NCBI RefSeq assembly: GCF_000150275.1
Contig: NW_002060954.1
Location: 372,287-436,286 of the forward strand
From: Trichoplax adhaerens
Lineage: Eukaryota > Placozoa > Uniplacotomia > Trichoplacea > Trichoplacidae
Length of the DNA: 64,000 nt
Direction of reading: 5' to 3'
Shown: positions 13,325 to 23,554 of the stretch, in pieces
How the letters are laid out: every line of letters starts with the position of its first letter
Position numbering within the stretch: the stretch's first letter is position 1
Made by a program: the position numbers and the translations under genes
The notes under the pieces: model-generated
What the model was told of the DNA's origin: nothing
The model's database searches: none
The model's input: the letters and a program-made list of their open reading frames with translations, nothing else

Positions 13325-16300
13325 CTACCCTTCTTCAATCTTGTGTTCTTGTTTCTGATTTAAGTGCCAAAGCTTGTTTTCGTACGCTTCCGCAGCTGTT
13401 TTCCAACGTAAAAGTTTAATTTCAGCATCTATCGAGATTGGAGCATATTCTACTTTGCCATTTACGGTCTCTTCTTCAATATCTACCTTCTGGCCAACTG
13501 TAACTTTTTTATTTTTTTCCTCATTTTTTAAACTTTTACTTGATTTATTACTGGATGCATTACTCTGCGCTTTATGATTTGATTTTTCGTCTACTCTTAG
13601 TACGTTGTGAGCTATACCTCGATTCACTGGGTTTATTTCATTACCCCTTTCTTCTTCTTTACTAAAGCTTGGTCGACGCATTTTGTTTCCATCGTCGGTT
13701 TTTTTTTCAGCTAATAATAGTGTTTTATCACTCGAATCTCGCCTCTTGTTCAGGCGTTGTCCAATTGGGAATTCAACTTCTGTAGACTCTCTTCTTTTCG
13801 CATTACGCTTATTCGTATCGATAATTTCGACAATGGGAGCATCTATAGCCACTGCCTCCATATCTTGTTCTAATGCTTTCATTGGCCCTTCGTTATCCAA
13901 ATTTGTACAAATACAGTTTGCATGAACAGACATCTCACCATCCCATAAAGATACTAACGATAAATGTGTCTTAGCTATGCATTTCTTTTCTACTGGTGTA
14001 TAGAAAAGATTACGTTCATCTGTTTGCTTTTTATCCTTTTTCCGTCCCCGCTTGACATCCTTTGCATGATCTTTTTGATAATCTTTGTATTCTTTATCTT
14101 TTTGGGTTTCCCTATCTCTTAGATGATCCTATAGTATATAAGTATTCATTAGATCAGTCTTCGCAACAGAAAATTTGATAGCATAAAAGATAGCTCAATC
14201 TTTTTCCATTGACGAAGTCCTAATACCCATTAAACATAATACTAAAATTTATAAATTAGTCAATATGGCAACTTTACTATAGGGGAAGTCCAACCTTATC
14301 GCGATCTTTTATTGTTTTGATACGAACACCATCTTTTTTAGTTTTGACTTGTAATTTTTCATTCCTAGATCCAGTTGATGAAGTACTTCTTGGTCTATGA
14401 AGGGTGTCTGCGGTATCAATATCCTTTGTAGGTTCATATCTGTTCTTAGCATAATTGATTGCATCAACTTCGTCTAAAAAGCCATATCGTCGACTTTCTA
14501 TGACAGCCAATGTTATTCCTTGAGCAAAGTAATCGCGAAGATGTGCCAAATCATAGCATGTAAATAAATATTCAAAGGCATAATTCATTCTCTCAGACCA
14601 AATATGTCCCTGAGTTGATGCACTGTGGACACTAGTTGGAAGAAAACTTATACCGTCAAGAGCTACCCAAGTTTTGCTCGCTTGTATTCGTTTTTCTGAA
14701 GGATTCTGAATTTCGCCTGACTCAGAATCATTAATGTTACATTTTTCAGCTACTCTAGAATCCATTATCCAATCCGTTAACGGATAACCACTTTCGTCAA
14801 TTAAAAATTTACTGGGCTGAAGTTGAACAGCTTCAGGTACAAAAGTTTCTGATTTTAGTGCTCCATCAGAATTTTCACCGTCCCTTCCATCTGCGTCTAA
14901 CTTTCTTAATCTTGGCGATTCCTTATATAAATGATACGTTTTAGATCAGTAGATAATAAAGGCTATTTCATTAATTATGCGTCAATGAATTATGTTAAAG
15001 CAAAGATATCGGAAGAAACATAGAATGTAAACCTGTCTTTTTTGTCTTCGTTTATCTTGATAGTCTTTACGTTGCCTCCTACGATCGTGCTTTCTTGAGA
15101 TAGCTTCCGGGTTTTCATCTAAGCCTAGGGGCTTGCACACTCTACCATAGTGCAGATACAGGTTTTGATCGTTTGTTGGTTGATTACTTTCGGGGATAGT
15201 AAACTCAACTGAATATTTGTATTCGATAACGGGGTATGGAATATGAGGTTCACAACCCTATAATTCATAAAAAGTTATTGTACTACTGTCTCATAATGAT
15301 ACGGATGAATTGTGACGGCAAAGGTTGACATTAGAGAAATTATTTTCAAAATGCTTTACTTTATGTTATTAATTAATTTTTCTATCAAATTTCAATGCTA
15401 CCTTTAATTCTTCCGGCATTCTTAAGTTATTCAGCAAATTTATACATACAAGTACGCAAGCACCGTTGAATAAAGGATCTGCAGTAATATGTTAATTAGT
15501 TAGTCTTATTACGAGTGTATAACTTATTAGCAAAAATATGAAAACTATTCCTGCTATCGTAAATTTTAGAAATACATTTTTTTATTAAATAGCATGTTGA
15601 AGTTCACGTGTATGATTTTCTTAGTATAAGAAATTATTTATACTGAGATCAACCTTGACATTTAGATATTCCCTTGTAATGATGTTTCTCATCAGCAGTA
15701 ATCAGAATGTCATCCAGAGATGTCAAGCTACGAATCGCATCAATGAAGGCTCCACGATATGCTGGTGAAAACTATTACGAATAATTATGATATAATATAC
15801 AAGTCATTATAAAATATATTAATATGCATTTTATAAATCAATGAATCTTAATAGATTTAGCTTTTCTCATAGCATGATCTTACAGAAAGCGGATTTCCTT
15901 GTAGAACCAAATTACGAAGTTTTGGCAGCAACGCTAGAGTTGCCATAACGTCAGGCAAGTTAGTTAAATTGTTATAACTTAAATCCAGTGACAATAAGTG
16001 AGGCCTAAGCATCAAATCGAAACGTTTTTCGTTAACTAACTGAGCAAACATAGTATTTATTTTTCGAGATACCGTAATGTTGGTTGTTAAGTGGGATCTT
16101 ACCATGAGTTAGAACTGAAATAATTTCGTAGAGATGATATACGATTGTAACCAAGACCTAGGTGTCGCAAAGGCAAGGGATGTCGACATAATGATGTCAA
16201 ATCGCTGATTTGGTTCGCACACAGCTCTAGTACCTGCATATTAAGTGACATTAAGCAATAAGATATTTTAGATCGCAATGATTATGATCAGATTTCAGTA

Positions 16301-17473
16301 AGTGATAAACAAAACTGAAAAACATCAATAAAAAATTAACAACGCCTGCAAAATCACAAAATTACTTTGCTCTGGAAGATAACATACCTGTAAGGACTTA
16401 GGCAAATTTTTAGATTCTATTGTGACCAAATTGTTGGCACTTAAGGTAAGTTCTTCCAAACTGACTAATTGTAGCATTCCTTCATCAATTTGCGTGATCT
16501 AAAAGCATTATGGAAAACCAGCATATGAGTTTGTTGTAACATCTTGTTTAACGTGATAAACAATGGACTAGAAATGTTGCTTGCAGAATCGATTAAAAAT
16601 CTGTATTTATAATCGACCACCATTATGGTAATTAGAACTTTGTAAGATGAAATTGAATTGTTAAAAAGAAATAGTAGTTCCAAGATGCTAATAATTACCA
16701 TATTAACTAATGAATATGAAATAAATAAATAACGTTATAGCACCTTGTTCGCATTTTTTTATAACTTACGAATAGAGAAAGACGATGTAGATAAAGAGAT
16801 GCAGTAAGTATCATTGTTTATTATACATTAAGATACATTAATTGTATTGAACTTCAATTCTGGATACTAGATATAATTCAATTAAATGAAATCTTTATCT
16901 TACTTTCTCATCTACAAAGCGTAAGGTTTTAAAATAGCTTCTAATAAATTCATCATCAATTAGCCATGGAGACTTAATTGCTAATTCTCGTAGCTCAGAC
17001 GCTTCACGACTCCACTTGAAATCATGGTTCCACACCTTACTCTTGATTAGTTCTTTAAGAGAGTCTTTAGATTCATAGTGGATTACTTCTCCTAGAAATC
17101 ATTTTTAGTATGTTACTATTTGTACTGTACTGTCGCATGATAGTCCTCGTTACTATTGGTTAGAGAACTACACTTTAACGTTGGTGTTTATACTATTACA
17201 GTAGTTTTTAGACCGAAGCGTCTGTACTAAATGGGTGAATAAAATCATTAAAAACTTATGTTACAAGAATAGTCGCTACTAAGAGAATCAATTGAGTAAT
17301 ATGCGCATACAAACAGGTAAAAATAATTGTTCGAGTTAATCGAAACATTTTAATCAAATCTAAAATTTACCTTTGGAATACTTCTTCCTTTCCCTTTGAG
17401 TCTGTATTATATATAGGCACGCATACGGGTAATTATAAGAAATTAAAGAAATGGTAAGAATAAATAAAATCAT
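13325..17473 (-). CDS. LRRC43: LRRC43-like leucine-rich-repeat protein
   Basis: Minus-strand join of 17371-17473, 16904-17091, 16388-16498, 16103-16233, 15884-16004, 15654-15771, 15402-15478, 15033-15257, 14295-14921 and 13325-14128. Phases agree at every junction; about 834 aa. After a WSREASELRELAIKSPWLID segment come leucine-rich repeats (about residues 98-230): LVSLEELTLSANNLVTIES, VLELCANQISDL, LGLGYNRISSL, LLSLDLSYNNLTNLPDV and LRNLVLQGNPLS. A YRGAFIDAIRSLTSLDD cap follows. This order matches my memory of vertebrate LRRC43. The C-terminal half is lysine-rich and low complexity. LRRC43 proteins are linked to cilia and dynein-associated functions, so a ciliary role is inference. The first exon is the weak point: its ATG at 17473 gives a hydrophobic start (MILFILTISLIS) that is odd for such a protein, so the true 5' end may differ. 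The gene diverges from RPL23A. Confidence 0.78.
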
Positions 17474-18335
17474 TATTTACGTTATTATATGTTTGCGATA
17501 GAAGTACCTCACAAAGTAACTGTCTCAGTCAATATAGAATTTAGAGAAAAGGCTTTTATTACAGAGTTGAAGCATAGCAGAGCAATAATTCAAGAATCTG
17601 ATATAAAGTATTCTGAGTTCAAAGAAGTGAAGTCTAGTTTACTCCAAGCTCATCTCTGCAGTTCTTAAGTACTTTTTGGTTTAATCAATTTACGGCAATA
17701 ATTTGTTGCCTATAATCAGATTTGAGTCACGAAACAGAAGACTTTTCCTCAAATAGATCATTACTATGTTTTGCGAATCAATCTGCTTAAGAATATTATT
17801 AATCTTCTTTTAATGTCCAATACAGTGCTTAGACTCGTAAATTACAATATTTGACCATAGCTTATGGTCTGTACGTACCCATTGACTGTATTCGCATGGA
17901 AAATCACGAAGACATAACGAATTCAATCTGGCTCGAAACACTTCCGAACTCGGAGTTGCAGCCATATTTCACGTTGCATAGCAACAATTTTGATTGCCAC
18001 CCGACACGCACGCGTATTTAAACCTGTAATTTGTAGTTGGTTATAGTGCAGATTGTACAGTACTGTACAGTATACTGTACACTGTACTGTACTGTACTGT
18101 ACAGTACAGTACAGTACTGTACAGTACTGTACACTGTACACTGTACAGTAAAGTACTGTACTGTACAGTACTTTAGAGGTAAAAAAGGCTCTTTTTTTAG
18201 TTCTACTGTACTGTACAGTACTGTAGATTGTAAAACTGTAATCACTGTACTGTACTGTACAGTACAGTATGTGACAAGTATCAGGTGAACGTTCAGAATT
18301 TTCTTTTCCAAACTTTTCTCAGCGAAAGAGACCTC
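17474..18335. promoter_or_regulatory. Bidirectional intergenic region between LRRC43-like gene and RPL23A
   Basis: Only about 860 bp separate the two divergent ATGs (17473 minus, 18336 plus). No exon was seen in it. The half next to RPL23A carries the palindrome array at 18054-18270. A shared promoter is inferred from the divergent arrangement; transcription start sites cannot be read from sequence alone. Confidence 0.55.
18054..18270. repeat. TACTGTACAGTA palindrome array A
   Basis: Runs of the pentamer TACTG switch repeatedly into their reverse complement CAGTA, giving nested perfect palindromes centred on TGT|ACA. The longest perfect palindrome is about 34 bp, near 18084-18117. The array ends about 65 bp before the RPL23A ATG. 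A spacer of non-repeat sequence (about 18172-18204) splits it into blocks. Confidence 0.9.
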
Positions 18336-20648
18336 ATGGCTGCTAAGAAGCAAAGTGGACAAAAGGGTATGTGGTCAGCCGAATCTTATTTTCGTATATT
18401 ATTTTACTCAAAATAGAAAATTTTAATCCGAATGTTATTATTAAAAGATTTTTGTTATATTGTTGCGAATCTAAACAAGATTTCAGCTATAAAGCTTTCA
18501 CGGCCGTGTCGTGCCGTTGTTGTACGATTTCCCATGCAGTATTTTTTTTACTATACTCTATACTGTCCATACAGTACTGTTAACATCGTTACGAGAACTA
18601 ATCCACACGTGTGCTTGCTAGCAGCTAAAAAGTTTAATTAATTAACTAATGCGTATTGAACGTAGCTATATAACATGTGATATGAATGAACAGCTTAAAT
18701 TTTAAGCCGATTAGTGTCGTGCAATCACTTATTCACCGTTGTTGCATCACACTCAAAGAATCTAATAAACTTTTACTATACAGTATACTGTACACGATAC
18801 GCTACTTGTATATGCTATTATTGAGTTGGCAATGCAGTATTTGTGGAGGGCCTGTAGTCAAGTACCATACGTGAATCACTACATCATAAGAATTCTACCT
18901 CAAAATTTTCGTAGTACAGCATAATACTAAATTTACCTTTCTATAAATCGCGATCCCAGAAAAATAAAACATAAAGGCCGTTCAGTGTCTGCTTATTGCG
19001 AAACTGTAAGTTTCATAGTAGAAGTAAATGATTAAAATCCGATCAAATCTTCAACATAGATAGTATTTACGCGCACCTTAATTACTAAATATCGTAACTC
19101 ATTATATTTAGAGTTGGGATATTTATTCGTAGCTGTGAAAATACTCACTATGTTATTGCCAAATCTTATGTTAAAATGATGGACTGCACATATGACAGTA
19201 CAGTGTCATGAAAATTTAGACTTCATTGTTACTTAGTTAGTTAGTATAAGGTTCGCTGGCGCTCATCCGTTGCATCTTTCAGTATCTGTTTTAAGGTTTA
19301 CTTTTCAATTTACTGCTTTATACAGTACTATGTGAAACTGAGGGTAGTTGGTTGCCCTCGATGCAGCTGTATCAAATTTATTCATACATAAAGCTATTTT
19401 TAAAGTACTGTAATATGACTTAGCGCTTTAGCGCGCCTTGATAACTGTGTATGCAGTAGTTATACATTCCTTGAAGTGACTGAATATGTCAAGCTGACCT
19501 ACAGTATACTCGATTCCAAATTTACTAAATTGCGTTACGCAGATTTCTATTTATGATATATCTGCTTTCATGATTCTGATTCATAGAACATTATAATGTT
19601 CACCGAGTTCCTTAATCAAACATTATGGTAATACGTATGAACTATTTATTATACTGTAGACTTTGGTTCGGCTTTAATTAAACTTAAATGCGCATACCAT
19701 ATCTGTTGTATCGCTAGTCGCAGTGCAATCGTTACAAATTCTTTTGTTGATTGATGACTTAAGTAAATTATGGGAAGGTTTTGGACAAACACACGATGCG
19801 GCAGAGCGATATTCTCAACGCACTGTCTCTAATTTAGTGCCATTGTTTAATAGCATACCTATGCGTATCACAATTCCGAATATTTTTATGCATATCTGTC
19901 TTTTGAACTAGTATTTGAAGAACTTCTCGATATTCGCATTTTAGTATCCGTGCGATGTTCGACAATTGTGAAATAGAATCTGTCCAGGAAATAGGATTAA
20001 ATGTTGCAAATTCAAAACTTACCAGATGCTATTCATTTATGATCAATGATAGGTTCCAATACGGCAAAAGCCTTGAAAGCGAAAAAATCGGTGCTAAAGG
20101 GCACTAATAATAAAGGAACAAGAAAAGTTCATAACAAAGTTAGATTTTATCGGCCAAAGACTTTCAAGCCTCGTAGAAATCCTAAATATCCTCGTCGATC
20201 TGTTCCTCTCACCAGGAGTTTAGATCAATATGGAATTATCAAGTACCCTTTGACTACCGAATCTGCTATGAAGAAAATTGAAGACAACAACACCCTCGTT
20301 TTTATTGTTGATACAAGGGCCAGTAAGCCAAAAATTCAGGCTGCCGTTAAGAAATTGTATGATATCGATGCTGCTAAAGTTAATACCTTGATTAGGTAAG
20401 ATCGCTTCTGTTGTCAGACTTAAAGTGTTAGCCTATTGCTACCTCATACCAACAAGGATCTTACTGTATGAATGTGAACGCTCTATGATTCTCTCTTTAG
20501 GCCGGACGGAGCGAAGAAAGCATACGTCAGATTAACTTCAGATTATGATGCCCTGGACGTTGCTAATAAGGTAGAACTGTTGCTATTGGAATAATAGAAA
20601 TTTACACGATCTAAGTATATTTTCTTCTTCTAGATTGGAATCATTTAA
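18336..20648 (+). CDS. RPL23A: 60S ribosomal protein L23a (uL23)
   Basis: Join of 18336-18366, 20053-20395, 20501-20570 and 20634-20648; phases agree; 152 aa, close to the 156 aa of human. The lysine-rich N-terminal extension ([11 protein letters not shown]) is followed by the uL23 core with [40 protein letters not shown] and [12 protein letters not shown]. The C terminus reads [21 protein letters not shown] and IGII, nearly identical to vertebrate RPL23A. The last four residues sit in their own 15-nt coding exon. It is a component of the large ribosomal subunit near the exit tunnel. The ATG lies just downstream of palindrome array A, and the first coding exon is short (31 nt), as is common in ribosomal protein genes. 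Confidence 0.97.
18367..20052 (+). other. Intron 1 of RPL23A (1.7 kb)
   Basis: Donor GTATGT at 18367 and acceptor GATAG at 20052 join ...AAAG|G to GTTCC, restoring a glycine codon. Introns of ribosomal protein genes often host snoRNAs, so I looked for box C/D signatures. TGATGA occurs near 19751 but has no convincing box D at a suitable distance. Isolated TACTGTA/TACAGTA words are scattered through it. Confidence 0.7.
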
Positions 20649-20702
20649 ATAAGTAATCGTACTCGAAATAACTGGTGTGTCTGCATCGAATCTGATACGA
20701 TC

Positions 20703-20708
20703 AATAAA
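20703..20708 (+). terminator. Polyadenylation signal of RPL23A
   Basis: AATAAA lies 55 bases after the RPL23A stop codon at 20648, a typical distance for a compact ribosomal protein gene. Confidence 0.65.
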
Positions 20709-22143
20709 CTTTTAAATCAAAAATACTGCAGCATTTTTTGTGTAATTTCTATAAGATTTAATTCTGAATTGAATTTATGGCTATAAGATTTACTGCATAT
20801 TTTCTTCACTAAAATAGGTGAGACTTAAACGTTTAAAGTCGACAACATTGAGTGCAATATTAACACTACAACTTAATCTCAGTAACTCATAGTACACAGA
20901 TAGCATAACATGCTGCAGCCATCAATTATTACTGATTTAAGAAAGGAAATCCTTTTAATAATCTTGCGTACAATACGCTTGTTTAAGCTAAACAATGGAA
21001 TGTCATGCCTTCTATGTCGTTACCATCACCCTTTTCATCTAGTCAACCCAGACTATACGCATACTTTACTGCAATCTAGAAATTTTACATTTACAGTAGC
21101 ACGGTATTTAGGGTCAACGTAGTAGTATAATCATGATTGATATTACGCTATGCGAATCTAGGTTAACACTGCAATTTTTTGTATGAAGAGGTGACTATGA
21201 GACGATTTGTACTGTTCTGTACCTCGCCTACGCGACTTGATTTAACATTGTACATTAGCGCATAATCCTACAGTGTACGTCGTATATGCAATGCAGGATT
21301 CGGCTAGTCTGTAAATAAAATTTATAAAATGTCATCCGAAGCGATAATTTCGTACTGAGCGCAACCCATTAACTTAATCAAGTCATAGACACGCATATAG
21401 TTTTCGGTGATATATTAATTTTTGAACTGTAGCAACTCTAAAGATAAAATATTTAATATTTAAATACAGAAAATTTAATATGCTACTGAATATTTTTGCT
21501 TATTTTGCGCTAAAGAAATACTAAAAAATATTTCAATTTACTTGGAATAAATTTTAGAAACCATGTACGAAGGTCTATCATATTAATTACTCTAGAAAGT
21601 TGCTCAATAATATATAATTGATTAATTTTAACGTCGAAGAGAATTATATTGAAACTATATATATACTCTGTGTTGTATTTTTGCCTTACAGATTTAGTAT
21701 AAGTCGTTTAAACTAGATTTAAGCAGAACAATAGTCTACCAGACTTAGTAAATCTGTAAAGCATTGTGTAGTTAAGTGAATAAATCATACATTGCAATAT
21801 CGCAATCTTTCCTGGGTCGTTATAGAATGTACAGTGTACACTGTACGTATGTGTTACAAATTTTAAATAGGGTTTAGTTTTTTTCGAATGTAGCAGACTG
21901 GTATGGTTTTACCAGTTACCTGTAACGTAATGTATTACCGATTGTAGCATGTATCGCCAGTGTGGGTATCTATATCGGTGAGCAGTCTTACAATAGTGGT
22001 GCATACGGTCCTATTCAGATCCTCATATTTGTTTAAATAAAAAGTGCAGTAATGTCAAACTGTCATAGTAATTAGAATGCTAATCTTATTAACTGTAAGT
22101 AACAGGTACAGTACAGTACAGAATTCACAAGTGTGCCCTCAAC

Positions 22144-22181
22144 CATGGACTACCTGCTATTGGTGTATCTAGTAGTCCATG
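22144..22181. repeat. Perfect 10-bp inverted repeat
   Basis: CATGGACTAC at 22144-22153 pairs with GTAGTCCATG at 22172-22181 across an 18-base loop. It is unrelated in sequence to the TACTGTACAGTA arrays nearby. Confidence 0.5.
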
Positions 22182-22446
22182 CTTCAACTCGTATAATTCT
22201 GTGAATGGCTACTAAGTCCTCATCCGCTGACTCTTCGAACCGTCCAATAATCTGACATATTGCAATCAAACATTACTTCGTTACTTTCTATTAAACAGTA
22301 AAATGAATACAGTATACGCGCTGTAACTTGTAACGCTTACTGCAGTATTTGAAAATACGATATTATAAACGTCCAATACACTATTTTACTGAGTACAGTA
22401 CTGTACGGTACATGATTTGATTCGACCGCAAATTCAGAAATACAGT

Positions 22447-22466
22447 AAATCAAATCAAATCAAATT
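22447..22466. repeat. AAATC pentanucleotide microsatellite
   Basis: About four perfect AAATC units, directly adjacent to a TACAGTA word. Confidence 0.7.
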
Positions 22467-22687
22467 CTAATTATTACAGTCACACACCTGCGAAAATCAA
22501 ACCATAAATCAAGATACTATCGCCTAATTCGAGATATTTTAGTATCAAATCATATTAATACGTTTGTACGTGTGTCACGCTGTTATACACTATTTATAAT
22601 TTATAATTATGATAATAATTAAATTATTAACTTAAAACAGTACTACTGTATATTTCGCGAAATTTCCACCTGTTTCGAGCCTGACTG

Positions 22688-22912
22688 ACAGTACTGTACT
22701 GTACTGTACTGTACTGTACATACGCGTACGGTACTGTACTGTATACTGTACTGTACAGTACAGTAAGCTACAGTACTGTACTGGCTCGGCTACTGTAATG
22801 TACAGTACAGTAGGTACTGCACAGTGTACACTGGGCCATTCTTACTGGACCGTGACATACAGTACTGTACAGTGTACAGTACAGTATGTACGATACAGTA
22901 CAGTATAGTACA
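22688..22912. repeat. TACTGTACAGTA palindrome array B
   Basis: Same inverting-pentamer structure as array A. It starts with a run of TACTG units, inverts to CAGTA around 22753-22766, then continues as spaced blocks to about 22912. A CGTACGG island near 22725 shows point variation within the unit. Confidence 0.88.
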
Positions 22913-23168
22913 TTAAATCACCTACTAAATCAACTACTAACTACAGGCTTCAACTATAGTTTCATACTGCTTATCACGTTACTACAGTATCATTATATAT
23001 TGTACTTACGAAAATTGTAAAAAATTAAAACCCAATTTAAACGAGATTTTACGGTGCTTTGTCTGTTAAATTGAGACTACAGTACACGAAAGCATGATAG
23101 AAAACTTAATTTGATCTATTTAATTTATTTATGAAGTTATAAATTACAGGTGATCCGTTAAGTGCATA

Positions 23169-23415
23169 CACAGTACAGTATACAGTAGTACGCGAAGTAG
23201 TGTACACTGTACTGTACCGTACAGTGTACAGTACAGTACAGTACAGTATAATGAGCGTGACTGTTAGAAAGTACTGTACAGCATGTACTGTACAGTACAC
23301 TACTGTACTGTAGAGTGTACACTATACTGTACAGTACAGTACAGTACTGTACACTGTACAGTACAGTGAAGTGAGTGTGCAGTACAGCATACAGTACTGT
23401 GCTGTATACAGCGCT
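23169..23415. repeat. TACTGTACAGTA palindrome array C
   Basis: Alternating ACTGTAC and GTACAGT blocks, including ACTGTACAGTACAGTACAGT near 23325-23350. The array ends about 140 bp upstream of the ATG of the SKA1-like gene at 23555. Together with array B it occupies most of the last 900 bp before that gene. Confidence 0.88.
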
Positions 23416-23554
23416 GTCAATAATATGTGATAGCGCACGCGTACATTTTCATCAGTTTTACAATCTTTTTAGCGGGCATTTTTAATAAGGATTTCTATTA
23501 ATAATAATAATAATAACTGTTAACTTTTTAATTTAAAAGTCAAATCAAACCAAA

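Larger units (their letters stand above)
20649..23554. other. Intergenic spacer between RPL23A and the SKA1-like gene
   Basis: Holds the RPL23A 3' flank, scattered TACTGTA words, an AAATC microsatellite (22447-22466), a hairpin (22144-22181), palindrome arrays at 22688-22912 and 23169-23415, and a short TAA/ATA trinucleotide run near 23498-23516. No credible exon was seen. Confidence 0.5.

Noticed and set aside
18037-18288. Open frames encoding YCTVQYSTV-type repeats on both strands
   Set aside because: They are translations of the TACTG/CAGTA pentamer array (a 5-base unit gives long stop-free runs) and not proteins.
18367-20052. Box C/D snoRNA inside RPL23A intron 1
   Set aside because: A TGATGA box C occurs near 19751, but no CTGA box D with terminal stem at a proper distance was found.
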